NCBI GenBank assembly: GCA_023264475.1 | Contig: JAHFMA010000007.1 | Span: forward strand, 1 to 16,002 | DNA: 16,002 bases | Reading direction: 5' to 3' | Origin: Candidatus Parcubacteria bacterium | Lineage (GTDB): Bacteria; Patescibacteriota; Minisyncoccia; Phycocordibacterales; PALSA-1337 | In this document: piece after piece, positions 1 to 6,262 of the stretch | Numbering within the stretch: position 1 is the stretch's first letter | Layout of the letters: each line of letters opens with the position of its first letter | Made by a program: the position numbers and the translations under genes | The notes under the pieces: generated by a model | Databases searched by the model: none | Told to the model about the DNA's origin: nothing | Seen by the model: the letters and a program-made list of their open reading frames with translations, nothing else

Positions 1-675
1 ATAGAGGACGACCGTTCGACCGCAGAGATGGTCAAGAGCAGCTTGGCTGCGCGCTCGCATACCGTGGACGTATCGAACGATGGGGCTGACGGGTCATTCC
101 TGGCCAGAAGCTATGAATATGACGCGATAGTGCTCGACTATGCCCTGCCCAAGAAGGACGGACTAGTAGTCTGTCGCGAGGTCCGTGCCGCCGGCAAGAC
201 TACGCCTATCATCTTCATGTCGGTCACCGACGATCCCGAGACCAAGGTCAGCGCCTTCCGCGAGGGAGCCGACGACTACGTGACCAAGCCATTTTCCCTA
301 GAAGAATTGCGCGCCCGTTTGGATGCAGTGACTCGGCGCGCGCCGCAGATCAAGAGCTCGATGCTCTCGGTAGGCGACACCTTGCTCGACCAGGACTCCA
401 ACGCCGTCTCGCGCGGAGGCCGCGATATGCATCTGACCCGCAAGGAATTCCAGATGCTCTGCTATTTCATGAAAAATGCCGGGACTATCCTCTCGCGCGC
501 CCAGCTCATGGAACATATCTGGACCGCCGATGGCAACCCGTTCTCCAACACCATAGAGGCTCACATCCGTAATCTGCGCCGCAAGCTCTGCGAAGGGAGC
601 AAGAAGGATATGATTCTCAACCTGCCGGGTCGCGGCTATATTTTCGACGCACCAGAGAGATTGAAGAGGCTCTAG
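1..675 (+). CDS. OmpR/PhoB-family response regulator (5' end outside window)
   Basis: The reading frame is open from base 1 and begins IEDDRSTAEM, the acidic-pocket region normally a few residues after the start, so only about five residues are missing. Of the 224 visible residues, the first ~115 are a receiver domain: the phosphoacceptor Asp is in IVLDYALP (codon 136-138), the conserved Ser is in IIFMSV, and the conserved Lys is in YVTKPF. The rest is a winged-helix DNA-binding domain (Trans_reg_C) with LTRKEFQML, SRAQLMEHIW, HIRNLRRKL and the C-terminal GRGYIF signature. Family members are phosphorylated by a histidine kinase and bind direct repeats as tandem dimers. No kinase gene is in the window; it could lie upstream. 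The GADDYVTKPF/RGYIF style resembles CtrA, but the regulon cannot be told from this. A phased repeat array begins six bases after the stop. Confidence 0.95.
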   Translation: MEDDRSTAEMVKSSLAARSHTVDVSNDGADGSFLARSYEYDAIVLDYALPKKDGLVVCREVRAAGKTTPIIFMSVTDDPETKVSAFREGADDYVTKPFSLEELRARLDAVTRRAPQIKSSMLSVGDTLLDQDSNAVSRGGRDMHLTRKEFQMLCYFMKNAGTILSRAQLMEHIWTADGNPFSNTIEAHIRNLRRKLCEGSKKDMILNLPGRGYIFDAPERLKRL

Positions 676-680
676 CTTCC

Positions 681-757
681 TTCATACGGATTTTATCCGT
701 TCTTCATAGAGATTTTATCTTTTCTTTATCAGGATTTTAGGCGCGCTTGATACGCTG
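681..757. promoter_or_regulatory. Array of seven 11-bp-phased direct repeats, candidate response-regulator binding site
   Basis: Units starting at 681, 692, 703, 714, 725, 736 and 747 begin TTCAT, TTTAT, TTCAT, TTTAT, TTTAT, TTTAG and TTGAT, with no spacer between 11-bp units. At the next level there is a 22-bp period: the sixth to eleventh bases of units 1, 3 and 5 are related (ACGGAT, AGAGAT, CAGGAT). Family knowledge: OmpR/PhoB-type regulators bind half-sites repeated every 11 bp. Inference: this is a cooperative binding platform, possibly for the adjacent regulator. The same bases include small palindromes (ACGGAT-TTT-ATCCGT at 686-700, AGAT-TTT-ATCT at 710-720), which could instead act as weak terminator hairpins. 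Confidence 0.6.
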
Positions 758-940
758 TACCTGCACCATCGTCGAAATGGTGCTTATCAGATTAATGATG
801 ATCACATCGAGCCCAGTTTCTTCCTTGCATAGCATTCCCTGCGCGTCGGCAGTCGCGCAGGACTGTCTGGGTCGCGCGGAGCAACGACGCGCGGCCTAGA
901 CGCGTATCTACAGTTGCATTAAGGTCCAAGCAACTATCCC
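758..940. other. Convergent intergenic region with several hairpins, no gene recognised
   Basis: Between the two convergent genes no convincing protein is seen. Inverted repeats found by eye: GCACCAT/ATGGTGC at 763-769 and 777-783; CCTGCGCG/CGCGCAGG at 838-845 and 854-861; an 8-bp stem with one G-U pair at 871-878 and 888-895; AGTTGC/GCAACT at 912-917 and 930-935. None is followed by a clear T-run, so none is a textbook intrinsic terminator. The density of stems could mean an unannotated structured RNA. I could not match it to tmRNA, SRP RNA, RNase P or tRNA consensus elements. Confidence 0.4.
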
Positions 941-1711
941 CTATTTCTTCGCTTCTTGTTGGACGTCTCGAGCGAACTTGCGATACATGCAAAATTCGCA
1001 GGTCGGGCTATGAGCCGGCAAATGGTCGCTGTCCAAACACTTCTTGGCATCCATGATCGCGTCGTGGACCCATGAATCATCGCCTTTGTGCGAGATGATC
1101 GTGACGTCGAAGTCCAAACGGCCATCGAAGGCCTTCTTGTCCTTCTTGCCATTCACATAGACGAAATACCCAGTCGGAGAGACCTCGAATCCTTTGCGGC
1201 GCAAGAGCCACTGGTATACCTCCATCTGGCGCTTGTACTGTTTGTCCCATCCAGAATCCGACAAGGATTCGATCTTCCCTTCCTTGGATGTAGCCTTGTA
1301 GTCTACGACGATGAGCCGGCCTATGGGATCCACCCAGACATCGTCGATCGCTCCGGAAATGGTGATGCCGGCCTCCGGATCCTCATATTGCATGCCAACG
1401 AAGTTCTCTCTCCAATCATTGAGATCCTTGTGGGCATATGGGATCGCATCGATGCCGTATGCGGTCATGAGCGGGTGCGCGCTCTTGGCGGCACGATGGA
1501 TATCGAACTCCTTCTTGAGGAGCTCGTCTACTGCGATATTGAGCGTGAATGAAGGGCCCCGCGGCCGCGAGACGCCTAGACGGTTGTCTAGGTAGAAGCA
1601 GAGCTGGCATTCCATAAAGAGGTCGAGCTTGGAGCGCGACAGCTTCCATCGAGGGCCGCCGTAATTCCAGTCGGCTCCTCTAATCCCGATCTTTTTGACA
1701 TACTCGGCCAT
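941..1711 (-). CDS. Stand-alone PD-(D/E)XK nuclease-family protein
   Basis: The 256-residue protein has the order of motifs seen in RecB/Cas4/AddB-like nucleases. Near the N-terminus is the SKLDLFMECQLCFYL helix motif (residues 27-41). Then come GAIDDVW with an acidic residue at D123/D124, VVDYKA giving the D137-x-K139 catalytic pair, QMEVYQWLL giving the Q162-x3-Y166 motif, and a C-terminal CEFC (C238, C241). C35 and C38 near the start plus C225, C238 and C241 near the end recall the iron-sulfur clasp of Cas4 and AddB, but the exact spacing differs, so a cluster is only a possibility. The His that precedes the active site in many family members is not obvious. It starts one base before the stop of the cyclophilin gene, so the two are probably co-transcribed. 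Likely role: DNA repair or recombination; the substrate is unknown. Confidence 0.75.
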   Translation of the reverse strand: MAEYVKKIGIRGADWNYGGPRWKLSRSKLDLFMECQLCFYLDNRLGVSRPRGPSFTLNIAVDELLKKEFDIHRAAKSAHPLMTAYGIDAIPYAHKDLNDWRENFVGMQYEDPEAGITISGAIDDVWVDPIGRLIVVDYKATSKEGKIESLSDSGWDKQYKRQMEVYQWLLRRKGFEVSPTGYFVYVNGKKDKKAFDGRLDFDVTIISHKGDDSWVHDAIMDAKKCLDSDHLPAHSPTCEFCMYRKFARDVQQEAKK

Positions 1712-2371
1712 TTATTTCGATGCCACGGTCACCTTCACCATCGTGACCGGCGTGAGCGGGCGATTGGCGCCCTGCGGCGGATTGCCGTCTGTCTTCACAG
1801 CAGCGATCGCATCTACGACATCCATGCCCGAGACGACCTTGCCGAAGATGGTGTACAAGTTGGGCAATTGATTGTCCTCATGCATGATGAAGAATTGTGA
1901 GCCGTTGGTATCGGGACCGGAGTTGGCCATAGCGACCGTGCCGCGGACATATCCAGCCTTGTACGAATCGGTAGCCGGATTGAGCTCGTCGGCGAATTTG
2001 TATCCGGGACCGCCGCTGCCGGTGCCGGTGGGGTCGCCGCCCTGGATCATGAAGCCGTTGATGACGCGGTGGAAGATCGTGCCGTTATAGAAGCCTTTGT
2101 TGGCGAGATCGATGAAATTCTTGACGGTGTTTGGCGCATCGGCGTCATAGGTCTCGATTGCGATCGTGCCCTTGGTGGTCTCGATGGTGACGGTATGCAT
2201 GAAATTTTTGGTTGATGATTGGCTATTATTAGTATCGACATTGACCGGGGTCGTGATCGTATCCTTGAGAGGCGAGGGCGGTTGGCCGCCGCTCCTGTCT
2301 GTGAAATACCACAAGGAGGCTGTAGCGACTATTGCGATTACGGCTATGATTGCGCGCGTTTTGTTGTTCAT
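1712..2371 (-). CDS. Membrane-anchored or exported cyclophilin-type peptidyl-prolyl isomerase
   Basis: The first ~55 residues are a Lys-containing start, one hydrophobic helix (about 7-23) and a polar linker; the rest is a cyclophilin fold acting on prolyl peptide bonds, here probably outside the membrane. Cyclophilin signatures are clear: FHRVINGFMIQGGD at 100-113, with the catalytic Arg at 102, Phe107 and Gln110, and MANSGPDTNGSQFFI at 148-162. The position of human CypA Trp121 is Leu (L169), as is common in bacterial enzymes and associated with weak cyclosporin binding. The TM segment has no lipobox Cys, so it is more likely a membrane anchor than a lipoprotein signal. The gene lies 23 bp after the DHH gene and abuts the nuclease gene, so it sits in the middle of a three-gene run. 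A TATAAT at 2401-2406 on the minus strand, inside the DHH 3' end, could add an internal promoter. Confidence 0.92.
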   Translation of the reverse strand: MNNKTRAIIAVIAIVATASLWYFTDRSGGQPPSPLKDTITTPVNVDTNNSQSSTKNFMHTVTIETTKGTIAIETYDADAPNTVKNFIDLANKGFYNGTIFHRVINGFMIQGGDPTGTGSGGPGYKFADELNPATDSYKAGYVRGTVAMANSGPDTNGSQFFIMHEDNQLPNLYTIFGKVVSGMDVVDAIAAVKTDGNPPQGANRPLTPVTMVKVTVASK

Positions 2372-2394
2372 TATTGGATGAAGATTGATAAGGC

Positions 2395-3417
2395 TCAGAG
2401 ATTATACAATTCCTTGGCTTTGGCTACTACTAGCTTCTTGGCTTCTTCTGCAGACATGCTGAGCCTAGCTGCCGAAGCGGCCTTATGACCGCCACCGCCT
2501 AGAGCCGCGGCCAAAATAGACACATCACAGAGCTTTTCGTCAGATGAACGGAAGCTTATCTTGAAATTCCCAGGCTCGATCTCTACGCCGCATGCGCTCG
2601 CTATCCATTGAGGGACCGATAGCATGAAAGATGCGATCATAGCGGCCGAGATCTCATCCTCTACGAATCCATATTCGGAGATCGCTGAATAAGGGACTAT
2701 TGATAATGCGAACTTCCCTCCGATCACATCTATATCCTTTAGAGCAATCGATTGGAATCGCAATGCTCCCGGCGTATTGGAATGCATTTTTCGGATCAAC
2801 GTGGATATGTCGTGGATGTGAGCAGCCAGATCGGCCATGACCGAGTAAGTGTGCGCTGTGACGCTAGAATATCGCAGCCCTCCGGTATCGCTATATATGC
2901 CTGCAAAAAGATTCGTCGCGACCCCTTCATCCAAAGCAATGCCCCAGACTGAAAACAGATCGGCAAGGACTTGGGCCGTGGCCGGATACGAGACTTCGAT
3001 CAGATTTATCTTCCCGTACCCCGAATTCGTGGCGTGGTGATCGATGACAATTGTATACAGGTTTGGGGGAAATATGACAGGTCCTTTCCTCGATATGAGA
3101 GAAAGTCCTCCACTGTCCTGCGCTATGAATAGATCGAATTTTGCTAGATCGATCTCAAAATAATTCTTGGCGATGATGTCTTTGGCCCCAGGAAAATGCA
3201 TGAAAGCATCTGGTATCGGAGAGTCTCCGGCGATAACAGTGACAGACTTCCCCATCTTCTCTAGGACCAGCTTCATAGCCAAAGCCGACCCGACGCTATC
3301 TGGGTCAGGCGACGGATGGCAGTGCAAGAGGATAGAGCTCGCCTTTTTGATCTCCACTAGGATGAGCGGCGCTTTGTCGCGGATACTCGCGGCGATGTCG
3401 GATGTCCCATCATTCAT
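2395..3417 (-). CDS. DHH-DHHA1 phosphoesterase, NrnA/oligoribonuclease-like
   Basis: The 340 residues match the bacterial NrnA-type DHH family in length and motif order. The metal-binding N-terminal motif is HCHPSPDPDSVGS (H34, D38, D40), followed by D101 in AQDSGG, the DHH motif at 126-128 (VIDHHATN) and D177 in YSDTGG. The C-terminal DHHA1 domain has ISFRSS (R290) and the nucleotide-binding GGGGHKAAS at 307-315. Family members degrade short oligoribonucleotides, and some also hydrolyse phosphoadenosine phosphate or cyclic dinucleotide products; which applies here cannot be read from sequence. The first variable residue of the HxxPDxD-type motif is shifted, but all metal ligands are present. 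The start is supported by an extended -10 element six bases upstream. It leads the run continued by the cyclophilin and the PD-(D/E)XK nuclease. Confidence 0.9.
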   Translation of the reverse strand: MNDGTSDIAASIRDKAPLILVEIKKASSILLHCHPSPDPDSVGSALAMKLVLEKMGKSVTVIAGDSPIPDAFMHFPGAKDIIAKNYFEIDLAKFDLFIAQDSGGLSLISRKGPVIFPPNLYTIVIDHHATNSGYGKINLIEVSYPATAQVLADLFSVWGIALDEGVATNLFAGIYSDTGGLRYSSVTAHTYSVMADLAAHIHDISTLIRKMHSNTPGALRFQSIALKDIDVIGGKFALSIVPYSAISEYGFVEDEISAAMIASFMLSVPQWIASACGVEIEPGNFKISFRSSDEKLCDVSILAAALGGGGHKAASAARLSMSAEEAKKLVVAKAKELYNL

Positions 3418-3423
3418 GCAAAC

Positions 3424-3432
3424 ATCCTATCA
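3424..3432 (-). promoter_or_regulatory. Extended -10 promoter for the DHH gene (leaderless geometry)
   Basis: On the minus strand TGA-TAGGAT (3432 to 3424) is followed by six bases and then the ATG at 3417. A start site 7 bases after the hexamer would fall on the A of the ATG, giving a leaderless mRNA. The hexamer matches TATAAT at the key first, second and last positions, and the TGn extension supports it. Confidence 0.5.
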
Positions 3433-3443
3433 CGCTCGCTCTC

Positions 3444-4028
3444 TTACTGGAATGCGACTTGCATCTCTACGGCCGCGTCGTTCTTGGTCAGACCGGAAGG
3501 GTTGTCCTTCTTGAGGATCAGGAAGCCTTTGGAGCCGGTCGTCTGCCTGGGGAAAGACAGCGTCGCAGAGAACGGCACGAGCTCGGTGGTCATCCAATTA
3601 TTCTGTGCTATCGCCTGACCTTGGGCTAGGATCTTGTTCTTGGAATCGATGAGGATCACTGGGAATGAGCCCTCGAAGTACCAGGTGCCGCGAGCTAGGC
3701 CGGTCACCTTGAACGGGGACTGGATGGCAGTATTGCTGCTCGGGCTAGTCACTTGGATAACCGTGGTCGAAGAGATGACCGTCGGATAGATCGGCAACAT
3801 GGTCGGCTGGACGCTAGAGGAGTAATAGGCGGTCGCCGCTGGCTTGGAAACAACCGTGCCAGTGGAGCCGGTAGGATTGGTTGGAACAGCTGATTGGCCG
3901 CTATTATCGGTCGTTCCCTGCTGTTCAAGCGTGCCCGGGGCTACCGTCTCACGAGGCTTCGACAACATGACTGCCCCGACGATGATGACAAGGATGATAA
4001 CGATATACGCATAGTCTTTCTTATTCAT
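3444..4028 (-). CDS. Membrane-anchored Gmad2 (Ig-like) domain protein
   Basis: The 194-residue protein has a short Lys-rich N-terminus, one hydrophobic helix at about 7-22, a Thr/Ser/Pro/Gly-rich linker to about residue 88, and a beta-rich C-terminal domain. That domain reads as Gmad2 (PF10648 type): IQVTSPSSNTAIQSPFKVTG, then ARGTWYFEGSFPVILID, LAQGQAIAQNNWM, VPFSATLSF and a final KDNPSGL with VEMQVAF. The GTWYFE and WM...F pattern is the strongest sign. The domain is predicted to be extracellular and Ig-like; its function is unknown, although it occurs in germination-related and surface proteins. It stands alone between aspS (divergent) and the DHH gene (26 bp downstream), which has its own promoter. 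Assignment to the domain is from memory of the motif pattern. Confidence 0.8.
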   Translation of the reverse strand: MNKKDYAYIVIILVIIVGAVMLSKPRETVAPGTLEQQGTTDNSGQSAVPTNPTGSTGTVVSKPAATAYYSSSVQPTMLPIYPTVISSTTVIQVTSPSSNTAIQSPFKVTGLARGTWYFEGSFPVILIDSKNKILAQGQAIAQNNWMTTELVPFSATLSFPRQTTGSKGFLILKKDNPSGLTKNDAAVEMQVAFQ

Positions 4029-4058
4029 ATGAGTGGATTAGTATCTGATAGTGCTTAC

Positions 4059-4079
4059 AGTATAGCAATATGCTATATT
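4059..4079. promoter_or_regulatory. Symmetric divergent promoter between the Gmad2 gene and aspS
   Basis: A perfect inverted repeat TATAGCA-ATA-TGCTATA (4061-4077) yields an extended -10 on each strand. On the plus strand TGC-TATATT (4071-4079) lies seven bases before the aspS ATG, which predicts a leaderless aspS mRNA. On the minus strand TGC-TATACT (4067 to 4059) would start transcription about 24 bases before the Gmad2 ATG at 4028; a second hexamer, GATACT (4045 to 4040), is nearer. No clear -35 was found for either direction. Confidence 0.5.
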
Positions 4080-4086
4080 TCCAGCC

Positions 4087-5415
4087 ATGAATAGGACTCT
4101 CATCAAGGACCTCAAGGATGCCGTCGGCAAGGAGGCCTCTATCTCAGGCTGGATCGACGTCAGGCGCGATCATGGCAAGCTCGTCTTCTTCGATATCCGC
4201 GACGTATCAGGCAAGGTGCAAGCTGTGGCCCTTCCCAACCATCCTGAAGCCGTGACGGTCGCCCAGACATTACGCAGCGAATGGGTCGTGCGTATGAATG
4301 GCAAGGTCAATCCTCGCCCTCCCAAGATGGTCAAGGCAGACGAGCAGAATGGCGCCATAGAGTTCGAGATCGTGAGCATCGAGGTCCTCTCAGCTGCCAA
4401 GGAGATGCCTTTCGAGCTCGGCACCGACCTCAATGTCGACACTTACCTCGACAACCTGCCGATCACCATGCGCGCGCCCAAGCATCGCGGCATCTTCAAG
4501 GTCCAAGCCGTGATCGCCCGCTCTTTCAGAGAATATTTCAACTCTCAAGGCTTCACGGAGTTCCAGGCCCCCAAGCTAGTCGGCGACGATGCGGAAGGCG
4601 GCGCCGGCATATTCAATGTCGAATACTTCAAGCACACGGCTCACCTCGCCACCAGCCCCCAGCTCTACAAACAGATCATGGTCGGCGTCTTGGAGCGCGT
4701 CTTCGCCATCGGCAACGTCTTCCGCGCCGAGAAGCACTCGACCACGCGCCATCTCAACGAATACACCTCCATGGATATCGAGATGGGCTTCATCGAGAGC
4801 CACGAGGACATCATGAATGCCGAGACCGGCTTCCTGGCTTATCTATCTGAGACCCTGAAGAAGGAGTGCGCCGCCGAGTTCGCATTGATCGGCGCCAAGA
4901 TCCCGGAAGTTCCGGCCAAGATCCCGCGCATGACCCTCCGCGAAGCCCAGAAGCTTATCACCGCCGAAACAGGCAAGGATTGCACCAAAGAGCCGGACCT
5001 CGAACCGGAGCATGAGCGTTGGCTATGCACATACTCAGCCGAGAAGCTCGGCTCGGAATTCATCTTTATCACCCACTTCCCGACGACCAAGCGCCCGTTC
5101 TATACCTATCGCGATGAGAAGGATCCGACCTATACCAAGGGCTTCGACCTCCTCTTCCGCGGCGTGGAGATCACCACCGGCGCCCAGCGCATCCACAACT
5201 ACGAAGACCTCATCTCGTCCATGAAGGACAAGAAGCTCGACCCTGAGAAGTTCTCCTATTATCTCCAGGCTTTCAAGTACGGCCTGCCGCCGCACGGCGG
5301 CTTCGGCCTCGGCCTCGAGCGTCTGACTGCCAAGCTCCTCGGCATCGACAATGTGAAAGAAGCCACGCTCTTCCCGCGCGACATCAACCGCATCGACAAT
5401 CTGCTATCGCAATAG
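4087..5415 (+). CDS. aspS: Aspartyl-tRNA synthetase, short archaeal-type (possibly non-discriminating)
   Basis: The 442-residue enzyme charges tRNA-Asp with aspartate. An N-terminal OB-fold anticodon-binding domain (about 1-105, with GWIDVRRDHGK and FFDIRD) is followed by a class II catalytic core. The core has SPQLYKQ at 190-196, motif 2 FRAEKHSTTRHLNEYTSMD at 212-230 and motif 3 HGGFGLGLERL at 403-413. Canonical bacterial enzymes are near 590 residues with a GAD insertion; this one lacks it, matching the archaeal-type class. His29 in RDHGK corresponds to the His associated with enzymes that also charge tRNA-Asn, so a non-discriminating enzyme working with GatCAB is plausible but not proven. 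ATG at 4087 is supported by the extended -10 just upstream. The 3' end overlaps convergent tspO by 12 bp. Confidence 0.95.
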   Translation: MNRTLIKDLKDAVGKEASISGWIDVRRDHGKLVFFDIRDVSGKVQAVALPNHPEAVTVAQTLRSEWVVRMNGKVNPRPPKMVKADEQNGAIEFEIVSIEVLSAAKEMPFELGTDLNVDTYLDNLPITMRAPKHRGIFKVQAVIARSFREYFNSQGFTEFQAPKLVGDDAEGGAGIFNVEYFKHTAHLATSPQLYKQIMVGVLERVFAIGNVFRAEKHSTTRHLNEYTSMDIEMGFIESHEDIMNAETGFLAYLSETLKKECAAEFALIGAKIPEVPAKIPRMTLREAQKLITAETGKDCTKEPDLEPEHERWLCTYSAEKLGSEFIFITHFPTTKRPFYTYRDEKDPTYTKGFDLLFRGVEITTGAQRIHNYEDLISSMKDKKLDPEKFSYYLQAFKYGLPPHGGFGLGLERLTAKLLGIDNVKEATLFPRDINRIDNLLSQ

Positions 5416-5847
5416 AGGGATAAGGTGTCTCAAATACTCCATAGATAGCCCGCTATTCAGCCACACCACAGTGAGCTGTAGCACTGTCGCGAATGAGACC
5501 CAGACGAGGTAAGGCACCTGCCACAACGCGAGCTTGCGAGAATAAGGCCAGACGGCCGCCATGCCCCAGATGATCGTGCCAAGAATGAGCACGATGTCTA
5601 CAGATGAGAGATAGTAGCTATGCAATTGGAACTGAAGCGGCGAGAATGCGAAGTTGAAGATGAGATTGAATGCGAATGGCAGGATGACCTTCTTGGGAAT
5701 AGCTCTCTTGTAAGCTAGATGGAAGACTCTGATATAAGTGATCGCGATGATCACGTAGAGCACGGTCCATATCGGCGCAAAGAGCCAGGCTGGCGGCGCA
5801 AAAGCCGGCTTGAGCTGAGAAGCGTACCAAAGCATCGTCTCTTTCAT
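5404..5847 (-). CDS. tspO: TspO/MBR-family membrane protein lacking the first helix
   Basis: The family signature is clear: WYASQLKPAFAPPAWLF then PIWTVLY (residues 7-31), NFAFSPLQF (65-73) and VPYLVWVSFATVLQL (111-125), in a highly hydrophobic 147-residue protein. TspO proteins bind porphyrins and are linked to oxidative-stress and tetrapyrrole handling in the membrane. Typical members have five helices, the first lying before the WY...KP...PP motif; here that motif starts at residue 7, leaving about four helices. An upstream in-frame TAG four codons before the ATG (the msrB stop region) rules out a longer start. A -10 hexamer six bases before the ATG suggests a leaderless transcript, in addition to possible read-through from msrAB. 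Role in this organism is inferred from family and neighbours only. Confidence 0.88.
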   Translation of the reverse strand: MKETMLWYASQLKPAFAPPAWLFAPIWTVLYVIIAITYIRVFHLAYKRAIPKKVILPFAFNLIFNFAFSPLQFQLHSYYLSSVDIVLILGTIIWGMAAVWPYSRKLALWQVPYLVWVSFATVLQLTVVWLNSGLSMEYLRHLIPLLR

Positions 5848-5853
5848 ATGGAT

Positions 5854-5859
5854 ATTGTA
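5854..5859 (-). promoter_or_regulatory. -10 element for tspO (leaderless geometry)
   Basis: TACAAT on the minus strand (5859 to 5854) is followed by six bases and the ATG at 5847. It begins directly after the msrB stop codon (5862-5860). It is five of six matched to TATAAT. No convincing -35 or TGn extension is seen. Confidence 0.45.
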
Positions 5860-6252
5860 CTACTTCTTCCCTTCCTCCGCCCTCAATTCCAAGCACACCG
5901 AATTCATACAATAGCGCTGGCCGGTCGCCGTCGGACCGTCGTCGAAGACATGCCCGAGATGCGAGCCGCAGTTGGCGCAGACGACTTCGGTGCGAACCAT
6001 GCCATCGGAAGGGTCAGTTACGAGCTTCACCGCGCCAGGGATGGCTTGGTCGAATGATGGCCAGCCAGTGCCGGAATCGAATTTCGCCGTCGACGGGAAG
6101 AGCGCCTGTCCGCAAACCTTGCACATATAGGTGCCGGACCTCTTCTCATGAAGGAGCGCGCCGCTACCGGGCATCTCGGTCCCCTTCTCGCGAAGCACGC
6201 GATATTCCTCTGGCGTCAGCTTCTTCTTGAGCTCTTCTTCATTCATGTCCAT
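5860..6252 (-). CDS. msrB: Methionine-R-sulfoxide reductase B
   Basis: MsrB reduces the R isomer of methionine sulfoxide. The 130-residue protein has the two zinc-binding pairs C44-x2-C47 (YMCKVCG) and C92-x2-C95 (VCANCG), the core KFDSGTGWPSFD (58-69), the GHVFDDGP motif (100-107) and the catalytic RYCMNS with C115. C120 is an additional Cys. No signal peptide is visible, so it acts in the cytoplasm. I chose the start at 6252 (MDMNEEEL); ATG at 6246 is an equal alternative. The open frame continues to 6444, but that stretch is Ser/Arg/Thr-rich and overlaps the msrA C-terminus, so it is a shadow. The start lies 10 bases after the msrA stop, with no Shine-Dalgarno, so co-transcription is likely. 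Confidence 0.95.
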   Translation of the reverse strand: MDMNEEELKKKLTPEEYRVLREKGTEMPGSGALLHEKRSGTYMCKVCGQALFPSTAKFDSGTGWPSFDQAIPGAVKLVTDPSDGMVRTEVVCANCGSHLGHVFDDGPTATGQRYCMNSVCLELRAEEGKK

Positions 6253-6262
6253 GGTGATGAGA

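Noticed and set aside
686..720. Intrinsic terminator after the response regulator
   Set aside because: Two short stems with TTT loops exist, but they are AT-rich, lack a clean T-run, and are better explained as part of the 11-bp phased array.
681..757. CRISPR array
   Set aside because: The repeat period is only 11 bp with no spacers of unique sequence and no cas genes nearby.
792..992. 66-codon minus-strand frame reaching into the intergenic gap
   Set aside because: Arg-rich with no domain, overlaps the nuclease gene end and has no promoter; more likely non-coding.
1088..1552. 154-codon open frame on the plus strand inside the nuclease gene
   Set aside because: Antisense to a gene with convincing motifs; no domain or promoter recognised.
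4281..4850. 189-codon frame inside aspS
   Set aside because: Arg/His/Pro-rich out-of-frame shadow of the synthetase.
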